64,000 nucleotides of DNA from NCBI GenBank assembly GCA_040769125.1, contig JAXGLO010000001.1, forward strand, positions 1,736,001 to 1,800,000. Reading direction: 5' to 3'. The position numbers and the translations under genes were made by a program. Shown here piece by piece: positions 8,875-17,241 of this stretch. How positions within the stretch are numbered: position 1 is the stretch's first letter; each line of letters starts with the position of its first letter. The notes under the pieces were generated by a model, which was not told the DNA's origin, made no database searches, and was given only the letters and a program-made list of their open reading frames with translations. Source of the DNA: CAIXSE01 sp040769125 (GTDB lineage: Bacteria; Actinomycetota; Thermoleophilia; UBA2241).

Positions 8875-8970
8875 AGCCGGCTCGCGGCCGAGGAGGGAGA
8901 TCGCGCGCGGCGACGCCCGCGAGGGCGCGACGATCCTCACCGGAGAGCTTGCGGGAGATCGCGCGCGCGA

Positions 8971-9035
8971 CGACGCCCGGGCCGACCCTCATTCGGCCGC
9001 CGGCGACGCCCGGGCCGACCCTCATTCGGCCGCCG
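8971..9035. repeat. 33-bp tandem duplication at the hsdR 3' end
   Basis: Two near-identical 33-bp copies starting CGACGCCCGGGCCGACCCTC lie at 8971-9003 and 9004-9035. The second covers the last codons and stop of hsdR, so the hsdR tail has been duplicated into the convergent spacer. Confidence 0.85.
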
Positions 9036-12000
9036 CGCCCAGCCCGAAGAACCGCTCGAAGAACTCGCGGAGCTTGGCCAGCACGCGCTGCTTCTTCTCT
9101 CCGTGCTCCCCGCCAGGCGAGAACCGCGACACCGGCGGCAGGACCCGGGTGATCGCCGTACCCGTCGCCTGCACCGCGCCGTCGCGGAAGGCCGTATCGA
9201 TGAACGCACGGGTCTCGTCGGGGCGGAGCCCCTCCGCCGCGATGATCGCGTCGAGCTCGGCCTCGCGCCTCGCCTGCACGAACGCCCGCCACTCCTCGTC
9301 GATGGCTCCGTCGATCGAGACGGAGTCGACGAAGGCCTCGATGAGGTCCTTCTTGTTGCGCAGGCTGGGGCTGGCGGCGACGGCGTGGCTGATCGACTCG
9401 CGGATCTCCACGTCGGAGCCGTCGCCGCGGGCCTCGCGCCACCTCTGGACGAGCATCAGGATGTAGTCGACGTTGATCTCGACCTGCTTGATGAGCTCGA
9501 TCTCGAAGACGACGTCGTCGTTGATCGACGCCTTGTCGGCATCTGCCTTGCCGCGGAACTCGGCGTAGAGATCGAGGTACACGCTGCGGTAGTCCTGCGC
9601 CTGGCGCTCCGTGAGGATCTCGTTGCCGGCGAACTCGTCGAACGAGGCCAGGATGTTCTGCAGGCGCAGGATAGCTCCGAAGAGCGCGATGAACTCCTTC
9701 TGCTCCGACTCCCCCACGATCCGCGTCCCCGGCGGGTACTGAAAGAGCAGCAGCTCGACCTTGGCGGCGTACGCGGAGTAGTAGTCGCCGTACGGCTTGA
9801 GCAGCACGATCCCGCCGGCATCCTTGTTGCCGAAGAGCGCGATCGCGTCGTTGGTCTGCTGCTCCAGATTGCGGAACGAGACGATGTTGCCGTAAGTCTT
9901 CACCGAGTTGAGGATGCGATTGGTGCGCGAGTAAGCCTGAATGAGGCCGTGGGCGCGCAGGTTCTTGTCGACGAACAGCGTGTTGAGGGTCGTCGAGTCG
10001 AACCCCGTGAGGAACATGTTGACGACGATGACCAGGTCGATCTCGCGCTCCTTCAGGCGCCGCGAGAGATCCTTGTAGTAGTTCTGGAACCTGTCGGCCG
10101 AGGTGCTGAAGCTCGTGCCGAACATCTCGTTGTAGTCCCGGATCGCATCGTCGAGGAAGTCGCGTGAGGGCTGGTCGAGGGCACCGGTCTCGAAGCCTTC
10201 CTCGTCCAGGAAGTCCTCCGTCGCCTCGTTGGCCGCATACGAGAAGATGATCCCGACCTTGAGCCTCTGGTCGGGCAGCAGCTCCTTCTGCTGCTCCTTG
10301 AACTCGAGGTAGTAGCGCTTCGCCGCCTCGATCGAGGCCGTGGCGAAGAGGGCGTTGAAGCCGCGCACGCGCCTGCCGGAGAGCGAGTACTGCTCGGCCC
10401 GCCTGGTCTTCTGGTCGAAATGCTCGAGAGTGTAGCCGACGATCTGGCCGATGCGCTCGGGCGCGAGCAGGGCCTTCTCCGTATCGATCGCCGAGACCTG
10501 CTCGTCGGCGATGCCCGCGGGCAGCTTGATCGTGTTGACGTAGTCGATACGGAACGGCAGCACGTTCCCGTCGGTGATCGCATCGACGATGGTGTAGGTG
10601 TGCAGCTTGTCGCCGAAGGCCTGCTCCGTGGTCCGCAGCTGCGGATTGCCCCCGCTCCCCGCGTTGACCGCGAAGATCGGCGTGCCCGTGAAGCCGAAGA
10701 GGTGGTAGCGCTTGAACGCCCTGGTGATGGCGGTGTGCATCTCGCCGAACTGGGAGCGGTGGCACTCGTCGAAGACGATGACGATGTGATCGTTGTAGAT
10801 GCTGTGACGCCTGTTGGCCGCGACGAAGGTCGACAGCTTCTGGATCGTCGTGATGATGATCTTGGCGGAGGGATCCTCGAGCTGCCTCTTCAGCACCGCC
10901 GTCGACGTGTTGGAGTTGGCGGCGCCCTTCTCGAACCGGTCGTACTCACGCATGGTCTGGTAGTCGAGGTCCTTGCGGTCGACGACGAAAAGCACCTTGT
11001 CGACACCGGCCAGCCTGGTCGCGAGCTGCGCGGCCTTGAAGCTCGTGAGCGTCTTGCCTGAGCCGGTCGTGTGCCAGACGTAGCCGCCGGCGCTCACCGT
11101 GCCGAGCTGCCTGTAGTTAGTGGAGATCTCGATGCGCTGGAGGATCCGCTCGGTGGCGACGATCTGGTACGGCCGCATCACCAGGAGCATCCTGTCGGCG
11201 GTCAGCACGCAGTACCTGCACAGGATGTTGAGCAGCGTGTGCCTGGCGAAGAACGTCCTGGCGAACGCGGTGAGGTCCTGGATGGGGCGGTTGGTCGCGT
11301 CGGCCCACCAGGAGGTGAACTCGAACGAGTTGGAGGTCTTGCGCACCCGCTTCAAGCCCGCCCTCTCGCGCACGTGCTGATGGCGGGTGGTGTTGGAGTA
11401 ATACTTCGTCAGCGTGCCGTTGCTGATCACGAAGAGCTGCACGTACTCGAACAGGCCGGAGCCCGCCCAGAAGCTGTCGCGCTGGTAGCGGTCGATCTGG
11501 TTGAACGCCTCGCGGATATCGACCCCGCGACGCTTGAGCTCGATGTGCACCATCGGCAGACCGTTCACGAGCACCGTCACGTCGTAGCGGTTCGAGCGCG
11601 CCGCGCCGCCTTCGCCGGCGGCGACCTCGTACTGATTGATGACCTGCAGACGGTTGTTGTGGACGTTCGTCTTGTCGATGAGCGCGACGTTCTTAGTGGA
11701 GCCGTCGTCGCGCCTCAGGATCTGGACGTGGTCCTCCTGGATGCGCACCGTCTTCTCGACGGCGCCCTCGTTGGCGCCCGCGATCCTCTCCCGGAAGAAC
11801 CGCTCCCACTCGGCGTCGCTGAACGTGATCCCGTTGAGCGCCTCGAGCTGGACGCGGAGGTTCGCGATGAGCTCGGCCTCGCTGGTAAGCGGCAGGTACT
11901 CGTACGCCTGGGACTGGAGCGTGGCGATGAACCCCCGCTCCAGAGCGGCCTCCGACTGATACGCCGCCTCGTCCGCGGTCTCCGAGACGTACTCGGCGAC

Positions 12001-12063
12001 GACCGTGCTCTCGGCGCTGACGGCGATGGGATCGTAGCGGGCGCTGCCCGGGATGTCGTTCAT
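9022..12063 (-). CDS. hsdR: Type I restriction enzyme, R (motor/nuclease) subunit
   Basis: 1013 residues. The N-terminal PD-(D/E)xK nuclease has 'RYDVTVLVNGLPMVHIELKRRG' (D161, E175-x-K177). It is followed by a superfamily 2 translocase with Walker A 'HTTGSGKT' (about 331-338), DECH box 'IVFDECHRSQFG', and 'FGFTGTPIF'. The C-terminal helical part contacts the methylase. ATG 12063 sits in an ATGA overlap with the AbiEii gene, which is why this start is preferred over an in-frame GTG at 12087. It cleaves unmodified DNA after ATP-driven translocation in complex with HsdM2S. Its separation from hsdM/hsdS by four genes is noteworthy. Confidence 0.96.
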   Translation of the reverse strand: MNDIPGSARYDPIAVSAESTVVAEYVSETADEAAYQSEAALERGFIATLQSQAYEYLPLTSEAELIANLRVQLEALNGITFSDAEWERFFRERIAGANEGAVEKTVRIQEDHVQILRRDDGSTKNVALIDKTNVHNNRLQVINQYEVAAGEGGAARSNRYDVTVLVNGLPMVHIELKRRGVDIREAFNQIDRYQRDSFWAGSGLFEYVQLFVISNGTLTKYYSNTTRHQHVRERAGLKRVRKTSNSFEFTSWWADATNRPIQDLTAFARTFFARHTLLNILCRYCVLTADRMLLVMRPYQIVATERILQRIEISTNYRQLGTVSAGGYVWHTTGSGKTLTSFKAAQLATRLAGVDKVLFVVDRKDLDYQTMREYDRFEKGAANSNTSTAVLKRQLEDPSAKIIITTIQKLSTFVAANRRHSIYNDHIVIVFDECHRSQFGEMHTAITRAFKRYHLFGFTGTPIFAVNAGSGGNPQLRTTEQAFGDKLHTYTIVDAITDGNVLPFRIDYVNTIKLPAGIADEQVSAIDTEKALLAPERIGQIVGYTLEHFDQKTRRAEQYSLSGRRVRGFNALFATASIEAAKRYYLEFKEQQKELLPDQRLKVGIIFSYAANEATEDFLDEEGFETGALDQPSRDFLDDAIRDYNEMFGTSFSTSADRFQNYYKDLSRRLKEREIDLVIVVNMFLTGFDSTTLNTLFVDKNLRAHGLIQAYSRTNRILNSVKTYGNIVSFRNLEQQTNDAIALFGNKDAGGIVLLKPYGDYYSAYAAKVELLLFQYPPGTRIVGESEQKEFIALFGAILRLQNILASFDEFAGNEILTERQAQDYRSVYLDLYAEFRGKADADKASINDDVVFEIELIKQVEINVDYILMLVQRWREARGDGSDVEIRESISHAVAASPSLRNKKDLIEAFVDSVSIDGAIDEEWRAFVQARREAELDAIIAAEGLRPDETRAFIDTAFRDGAVQATGTAITRVLPPVSRFSPGGEHGEKKQRVLAKLREFFERFFGLGAAAE

Positions 12064-12971
12064 GACCAACCTGACGACGGATCCCACTTCGGGGCAAACG
12101 TAGCACCCGAAGCAGCCGCGGTCACGGGCGGCATGATGAACGCGGCGATGGCCGCACGCACCACCGCAAGATCGTCAGGCGCATCAACGTGTTTGGTCAG
12201 CAGAAACGATCGCCACCGACTCCGTGCTTCTGAGCTCTCATAGAAGACATCGGAGAGTCCCGGCGGAATCCCGGCAGTCAGGGGCGTCCTGCGGTGCGCG
12301 AACGTTGCAGCGATCGCAGCCGCCAGATCAGAACCGAGAATCGATCGGGAGCTTGAAACAAGCCAAATATCGTAGTAGTCGCGCAGTCGACTATTCTCGA
12401 TGTCCCTGCGCACAATCGTCTCGTACTTCTCTGCGAGCGCTGTCGGCGGCTGATATGCCAGGATGCGTGGCGCGTCGAAATCGAGAAGGCTCGGGTAGTC
12501 GACCCAGGCAGGATCCGGTACGACCACGTCATCAACCGCAACGTCGAGCTGCAGCTTGAATGTGGCACCGTCAAGGTTACCGCGAAGCACCACCCTGACT
12601 CCCGGGTAGTCCTGCTCGGCGTTGATCACGGTCGCCTCAAGGTCGTCATCGAACACGAGTCCATCGTTGGGATACGCGACGCCGAGACACTCGCGCACGA
12701 CCTCGGTAAGAGTCTCGGGTGAGCTCTCGACCCGCCCAAGGAAGTCGATATCTCGCGTGGGCCGGCCCAGCGAGGAGTCCCAAGCCCTCAGCATCGTCGC
12801 ACCCTTGACTATCAAGCGCTCGCTCCACCCGGTCTTCGACAGCCGGTAGAGGAAACGCTCGATGGCGAAGTATTGGAGTGTCTGATCGAACGAGTCGCCG
12901 CTTGCCTTGGCTTCGTTGAGAAGGCGCGCGCGAACTGAGCCAGGTATGTTGCTCACGGCGCGCCGACTCAT
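12060..12971 (-). CDS. abiEii: AbiEii-type nucleotidyltransferase toxin
   Basis: 303 residues (MSRRAVSNIPGSVRARLL). The nucleotidyltransferase signature is 'IVKGATMLRAW' followed by 'GRPTRDIDFLG' (catalytic D-x-D), and 'YPSLLDFDAPRILAYQPPTALAEKYETIV' is typical of the AbiEii family. These are toxins of type IV-like toxin-antitoxin/abortive infection modules; related MenT toxins add nucleotides to tRNA. The start overlaps the AbiEi stop (ATGA) and its own stop overlaps the hsdR start (ATGA), so toxin, antitoxin and restriction subunit are translationally chained. Confidence 0.88.
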   Translation of the reverse strand: MSRRAVSNIPGSVRARLLNEAKASGDSFDQTLQYFAIERFLYRLSKTGWSERLIVKGATMLRAWDSSLGRPTRDIDFLGRVESSPETLTEVVRECLGVAYPNDGLVFDDDLEATVINAEQDYPGVRVVLRGNLDGATFKLQLDVAVDDVVVPDPAWVDYPSLLDFDAPRILAYQPPTALAEKYETIVRRDIENSRLRDYYDIWLVSSSRSILGSDLAAAIAATFAHRRTPLTAGIPPGLSDVFYESSEARSRWRSFLLTKHVDAPDDLAVVRAAIAAFIMPPVTAAASGATFAPKWDPSSGWS

Positions 12972-13591
12972 TCCAGCGCCTCCAGATACGGGCGAACGAT
13001 CTTCGTGACTCGGTCGATGGCGGCAAAGTGCATGATCTCGCCGCGCGTAGCCTTCCGGCTCCGAAGCGTCTCCCGAAGCGCTTCGAGCGCGATGTCCAGC
13101 CCCACCTTGCCCCGAAACTTGAAGCAATCGGCAACGGTCTTCGCCGGACTGAATACCTTGACCGGCGTACCGCCGACCGTGTGCTCTTCCACGCCAGCCG
13201 TGAGAGCATCGCCCGACATCCGATACACCCGGACGGGCGGGTAGTCGAACCGTGGGTGCCAAGCCTTCGGTCCTATCGCGATGTTCACCCATGCGGGCAT
13301 CTGGGTGCCGATCTCGTGGAAGTCGAGAGCGCTGAGGAGGCAAAGCACCGCGTGAGGAACCCGCTCGGCCACAACGACAACGTCGTACTTGCTTGGCGCC
13401 GGGAGCTCGGCCAGGCGAAAGACCCCCCGGGAGAGTCGCTCGAGAAGGCCGGCATCCCGCATCCCGTAGAGGGTCGAGTAATGAATGCCCCGCGCGGCGG
13501 CTTCGCGGGTGCGGAGCGTACCTCCCGCAGCGCGGAAGGCCTTCTTTGCAGCACATACTGCGCTCTCTGACGGCTCCCGTGCCATGGGCAT
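12968..13591 (-). CDS. abiEi: AbiEi-type antitoxin / transcriptional regulator
   Basis: 207 residues from ATG 13591; ATG 13585 is an alternative. The N-terminal winged helix-turn-helix is 'TREAAARGIHYSTLYGMRDAGLLERLSRGVFRL'. The C-terminal AbiEi domain shows 'KVFSPAKTVADCFKFRGKVGLDIALEAL', the usual antitoxin signature. Family members bind inverted repeats in their own promoter and neutralise AbiEii. A long imperfect palindrome lies 14-41 bp upstream of the start. It lies upstream of and overlaps abiEii by 4 bp. Confidence 0.88.
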   Translation of the reverse strand: MPMAREPSESAVCAAKKAFRAAGGTLRTREAAARGIHYSTLYGMRDAGLLERLSRGVFRLAELPAPSKYDVVVVAERVPHAVLCLLSALDFHEIGTQMPAWVNIAIGPKAWHPRFDYPPVRVYRMSGDALTAGVEEHTVGGTPVKVFSPAKTVADCFKFRGKVGLDIALEALRETLRSRKATRGEIMHFAAIDRVTKIVRPYLEALE

Positions 13592-13604
13592 AGAGTGATA
13601 TATT

Positions 13605-13632
13605 CCTCGGAAGTTGTCAACTTCGTCCGAGG
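13605..13632 (-). promoter_or_regulatory. Inverted repeat upstream of abiEi (candidate operator)
   Basis: Arms CCTCGG + AAGTTG (13605-13616) and CAACTT + CCGAGG (13618-13623, 13627-13632) form a 12+12-bp imperfect palindrome with a 3-nt insertion. On the minus strand it contains TTGACA and lies immediately upstream of the abiEi ribosome site, where AbiEi autoregulators bind in characterised systems. Confidence 0.5.
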
Positions 13633-13858
13633 TTTTTATCGATTCTGAATTTGTCACCGTCGACCCTGAGTAACTCAACAACGACAAACCCGCCCTCTGC
13701 CCATTTTCCCCATGGTCGTTTTCGCTGCGCCACGAAAACAGTGACCCACAGGGTCTCTAGTCATGCCTTGCCGCTCACTTGCGCGAGACAACGAAGTTTG
13801 CTTCGCACTTTCTCCACGAATGTGCAAAGCAAAGTCTCTTGTTGCTAAGCGGCGCCGC

Positions 13859-14974
13859 TCAAAAGACCTCTCGACCCTCGACGACATTCAGGAGCTGAGG
13901 AAACGCAAGTATCGCGGCGCGCCTGCCCTTGCCGGGAGAGATCACCTTGAGAACGGACTCCTCCCGGAGCACGTTGATCAGGCGGCGTGCCGTTGCCTCT
14001 GGGATCCCGGCTTCGGCAACGAAGTCGCTCGTCCGGAAGATCGGCCGACCAAAGATGAAATCCAGCGCGGGTACGCCATGCTGCGAGCGCGTCATCTCGA
14101 TCACGCGGCTCTTCATCTCGGCGTACAGCTCGAGAATCGCCTGTGCCTTCTCCAGGTTGTCCTGGGCCTGCATCTGGACCGCCTGGAGGAAGAACCGACA
14201 CCACCCCTCCCAGTCGCCGTCCCGCGAGACCGCCAGGAGGCTGTCGTAATAGGCGTCACGATGCTCTTCGAAATATGCGCTGATATAGAACATCGGCCGG
14301 CTGATGAGACCGACCTGCCACAAGAACAGAGGGATGAGCATTCGTCCGAGACGCCCGTTGCCGTCCATGAAGGGGTGCAGCGCCTCGAACTCCAGGTGGA
14401 GGATCGCAATATGCACGAGATGATCTGGCTGCTTGGCGTGGAGGTACTGCTCCCATCGCCCGAAAGCATCCGGGAGCTTCTCCGGGCTGATCGGCATGAA
14501 ATGGCACGTCTCCGGGGTGCACCCCGGAGGCCCGATCCACACCTGCGTCCGCCGGAACTCGCCCGGCGCCTTGTTCTGGCCCCTCACACCCTCGCGAAGA
14601 TGCCGGTGAGCTTCGCGGATCACCCGACCCGAAAGCGGCAGCTCATCCAGCGCCCCCACGGCCAGATGCATGGCCTTGCGGTAATTCAGAACCTCGTAGA
14701 TGTCGTCGCGACGCTCCGGCGTGGCTGGAGCTTGCCCCGCCTCGAACTCGAGCACCTCGCCCATCGTGGCCTGCGTGCCCTCAATGCGTGAAGAAAGCAC
14801 AGCCTCCTGCGTCGTGAGCGGGGAGAGCAAGACGGACGGGTTAGGTATGGCCGCCAAGACGCCGTCGTAGCGAGCAATGGCCGCCGATGCCGGGCCGATG
14901 AGCGGGACAAGAGACGTCCAGTCCAGCTCTGGGGGGAACCCGCCCTCGTGATAGGAGACCGGCGGCGTCACCAT
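13859..14974 (-). CDS. Fic family AMP-transferase-like protein
   Basis: 371 residues. The Fic core motif HPFMDGNGRLGR is complete (residues 200-211), so the catalytic His and the Mg/phosphate-binding residues are present. The inhibitory helix motif 'SSRIEG' (61-66; S/T-x3-E-G/N) precedes it, making this an N-terminally self-inhibited (class II) Fic protein. The C-terminus (about 300-371) looks like a winged helix: 'RTSDFVAEAGIPEATARRLINVL'. Fic enzymes transfer AMP or other groups to target proteins. It sits in the restriction operon between the GIY-YIG gene and abiEi, a common place for Fic genes in such loci. Target unknown. Confidence 0.92.
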   Translation of the reverse strand: MVTPPVSYHEGGFPPELDWTSLVPLIGPASAAIARYDGVLAAIPNPSVLLSPLTTQEAVLSSRIEGTQATMGEVLEFEAGQAPATPERRDDIYEVLNYRKAMHLAVGALDELPLSGRVIREAHRHLREGVRGQNKAPGEFRRTQVWIGPPGCTPETCHFMPISPEKLPDAFGRWEQYLHAKQPDHLVHIAILHLEFEALHPFMDGNGRLGRMLIPLFLWQVGLISRPMFYISAYFEEHRDAYYDSLLAVSRDGDWEGWCRFFLQAVQMQAQDNLEKAQAILELYAEMKSRVIEMTRSQHGVPALDFIFGRPIFRTSDFVAEAGIPEATARRLINVLREESVLKVISPGKGRRAAILAFPQLLNVVEGREVF

Positions 14975-15127
14975 GCACCCCTTGCGTTCGCGGGATCATC
15001 GAGTTCGCGGGTGAATCGCGCTTCGTCCTTCACGTGGGACTCCGTCGTCCTCTTGGTCGGGATGTCGCAACGCTACTACACATCGAATGCGACTGCCGGT
15101 CTGTTGTCGCCCGAGCCCTCGGCATGC

Positions 15128-15994
15128 TCACTCCACCCCGCGGTTCTCCCAGTCGCCGTAAGACTGGCCGTCGGGGGCCTTCCACTCGACGCGGCCATTG
15201 CTCGACCGGCCGAGAGCGACCGCAGCGGCTGTAGAGGGTGAGCTGAATGGGATGTCGCGGGTGAGGATGCCCCTGCCCCCGTCCACCGCGATCGACCCAT
15301 CTGCGACCAGCTTCTGATGCCGGGCGCGGTACGACGCGTACGTACGCTTCGTGCTCTCGGCCCTGCCCCTGCCGGTCCAGGCGGCAACCACCTGCGAGCC
15401 CTCGAGCATCATGAACTCGTCGCCACGCAGCTGGGCGCGGGCGTTGACGTTGTACTTCTCGTTCAGCAGCGAGAAGACCGGCGAGGCGTCGCTGGCCTCC
15501 GGCGGCAACGCCGACGCCGGACGCACGCGGATCGCATTCACGCCGAGCACCGGCAGGATGATCTGCAGCTGACTCAGGAAGGCCTCCATGTCGGAGGCCT
15601 GCGCCTCCGAGAGCTTGCGGCCTTGTGGATCGTTGCTGTTATCCAGTGAGACACGCGCGGCCTGCCTCGCGAGATCCACGAGCCGCCACTCGAGGTAGCC
15701 CCAATGCCCCTCCGTGAACGAGTCGTCCTTCGACGTGATGAGGACGACGCGATCCCAGAACTCCTTCTTCGCGGAGTGGTCGCGGAACCGCGCGACGAAG
15801 TTCTCCGTGCGGCCGATGTAGCAGCGCACGCCACCCACCGCGTCCTCATCGTTGCCGAGCAGGAAGTAGGCGCCGTTGCGCTCGGCCTCCGGCCGCTTCA
15901 GCACGGCGCCGAGGTCGGCACGCGGCCCGGCGAGAACATAGCCGGTCCAGCCGGCGATCTCCGCGGTGGTGATACCGCCCGGGACACCATCCAC
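15128..15994 (-). CDS. GIY-YIG nuclease-family protein with DUF4357
   Basis: 288 residues from the only standard start codon (GTG 15994). The GIY-YIG domain is 'NGAYFLLGNDED...VRCYIGRTENFVARFRDH' (about residues 40-75), with the following 'KEFWDRVVLI'; a DUF4357-like region lies in the C-terminal third. Such proteins frequently accompany type I restriction genes. Homologues usually begin 10 residues earlier with a KGK-x-IxLFLxDG segment. That segment is encoded just upstream in frame, starting at an ATA codon (16024-16022) that has a perfectly placed AGGAGGTG site. The true start may therefore be this ATA, giving 298 residues. Confidence 0.82.
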   Translation of the reverse strand: MDGVPGGITTAEIAGWTGYVLAGPRADLGAVLKRPEAERNGAYFLLGNDEDAVGGVRCYIGRTENFVARFRDHSAKKEFWDRVVLITSKDDSFTEGHWGYLEWRLVDLARQAARVSLDNSNDPQGRKLSEAQASDMEAFLSQLQIILPVLGVNAIRVRPASALPPEASDASPVFSLLNEKYNVNARAQLRGDEFMMLEGSQVVAAWTGRGRAESTKRTYASYRARHQKLVADGSIAVDGGRGILTRDIPFSSPSTAAAVALGRSSNGRVEWKAPDGQSYGDWENRGVE

Positions 15995-16020
15995 GAGAAA
16001 CAGCTCGATATGCTTGCCCT

Positions 16021-17241
16021 TTATGCAGCCACCTCCTTGAAGGTCAGCAGGCGGTCGCGGTAGTACTCGTACTGCTTGCGGCGAGCGGCCAGCTCCGCGG
16101 GAAGGCCGCTCGTCAGATCATTGACGAGCGCGTCGAACTTGTCGAGGATGGCGACGATCCTCCTTTGTCGCTCCAAAGGAGGTACCGGGATTGGATAGGT
16201 CTTTACCTTTCGGGCATTAAGATTCGACTGGGATCCCTCTCCCAAGGCTTTGAGATGCCGGTACTCACTCGCAATCCAATGGAACACATAGCGGTAGTCA
16301 GCCTGCGATGGATCCACCTGCAGATTGCAGCATGCTTGGTTTGTTGTTAGCGGAATCACATTGACGGCGGCCTTTGCTGCCGTAGCCCCGTACATGGCGA
16401 CAATGACGCAGTTTGCAGGAATCCACTTGGCGGACGAACTGCGCAGACCTGCTTCAGTGACGGTCATGCCAGTGAACTCGATGTCCGTGTAGTCGACTTC
16501 TTGTGTGCGAAGCCACGGAATGCCGCCCTCGTAGTACTCGGCACAATCCGAGCGCGGAGTACCCCCCGAGGACACCCGAGTGCAGATATCACCCAGCGTC
16601 GCCCACCGGACCCCCTCCCCCTCGGGAAAGGTCAGAAGCGAGTCCCGATAGTGGGCGTACTGACGCCGCCGAGCCTCCAGCTCGGCCTCCAGCTCGGCCT
16701 CCAGCGCTATGAACGCATCGAGCACCCGCACGATCTCCTGCTGCACCTCGGGCGGCGGCACAGGCATTGTGATGCGCTCAAGCGACTTGGCTGACACGTC
16801 AATAACCTTGGTGCCCGTAGCCAGCTGCCTCTTCTGCGCAAAGAAATCGGGTGTCTGCAACCAATACGCAACGAACTTCGCGTCGAGGGAGTGTTTGAAG
16901 ACCGTGGCATGACCGCCGGTTACAATCTGCTCCGAACCGAGCCATGCAACGGCTTTGCCGACGTCCTCAAGGTTCTCGCTCGTATTCGTAATGATCACGT
17001 CACCCGGATCGACCTTTGCCAACTTTGACGCGGTCTTCGGTGCAACAAAGGAAATGGTCTCCGTCGCCCACGTTCCGTAGAAGGTGTAGATCTGCCCATA
17101 GTGAATCGCGCCAACACCCGACTCGACGAAGTCCGTCTTCGGCATGCCGCTGCCTCGCACCAGTTCGCCAAGCTCGCCCAACCTGCGACGAGGAACCCCA
17201 TCCGGGCACAACTCCGCAATCAGCTCGTCGATCCGGCTCAC
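16021..17241 (-). CDS. hsdS: Type I restriction-modification specificity subunit
   Basis: 406 residues. Two target-recognition domains (about 15-165 and 215-370) are separated and followed by conserved helical spacers. The repeated pattern 'PPPEVQQEIVRVLDAF' / 'PPLERQRRIVAILDKFDAL' and paired endings 'RRRQYAHYRDSLLTF' / 'RRKQYEYYRDRLLTF' show the classic internal duplication. It determines the bipartite DNA sequence methylated and cut. The GTG start overlaps the hsdM stop (GTGA). The central spacer carries tandem Leu-Glu-Ala-Glu repeats (residues 180-190). Confidence 0.96.
   Translation of the reverse strand: MSRIDELIAELCPDGVPRRRLGELGELVRGSGMPKTDFVESGVGAIHYGQIYTFYGTWATETISFVAPKTASKLAKVDPGDVIITNTSENLEDVGKAVAWLGSEQIVTGGHATVFKHSLDAKFVAYWLQTPDFFAQKRQLATGTKVIDVSAKSLERITMPVPPPEVQQEIVRVLDAFIALEAELEAELEARRRQYAHYRDSLLTFPEGEGVRWATLGDICTRVSSGGTPRSDCAEYYEGGIPWLRTQEVDYTDIEFTGMTVTEAGLRSSSAKWIPANCVIVAMYGATAAKAAVNVIPLTTNQACCNLQVDPSQADYRYVFHWIASEYRHLKALGEGSQSNLNARKVKTYPIPVPPLERQRRIVAILDKFDALVNDLTSGLPAELAARRKQYEYYRDRLLTFKEVAA
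16674..16704 (-). repeat. 12-bp tandem repeat in the hsdS central spacer
   Basis: About 2.6 copies of CCTCCAGCTCGG encode LEAE repeats in the helix joining the two target-recognition domains. In EcoR124-type enzymes, gain or loss of an analogous 4-residue repeat changes the length of the recognised spacer. Confidence 0.8.

Noticed and set aside
6703..9035. Clusters of short repeats as possible CRISPR arrays
   Set aside because: Copies are directly abutting or have a period below 50 bp, with only 2-3 units and no spacers; no cas genes are present.
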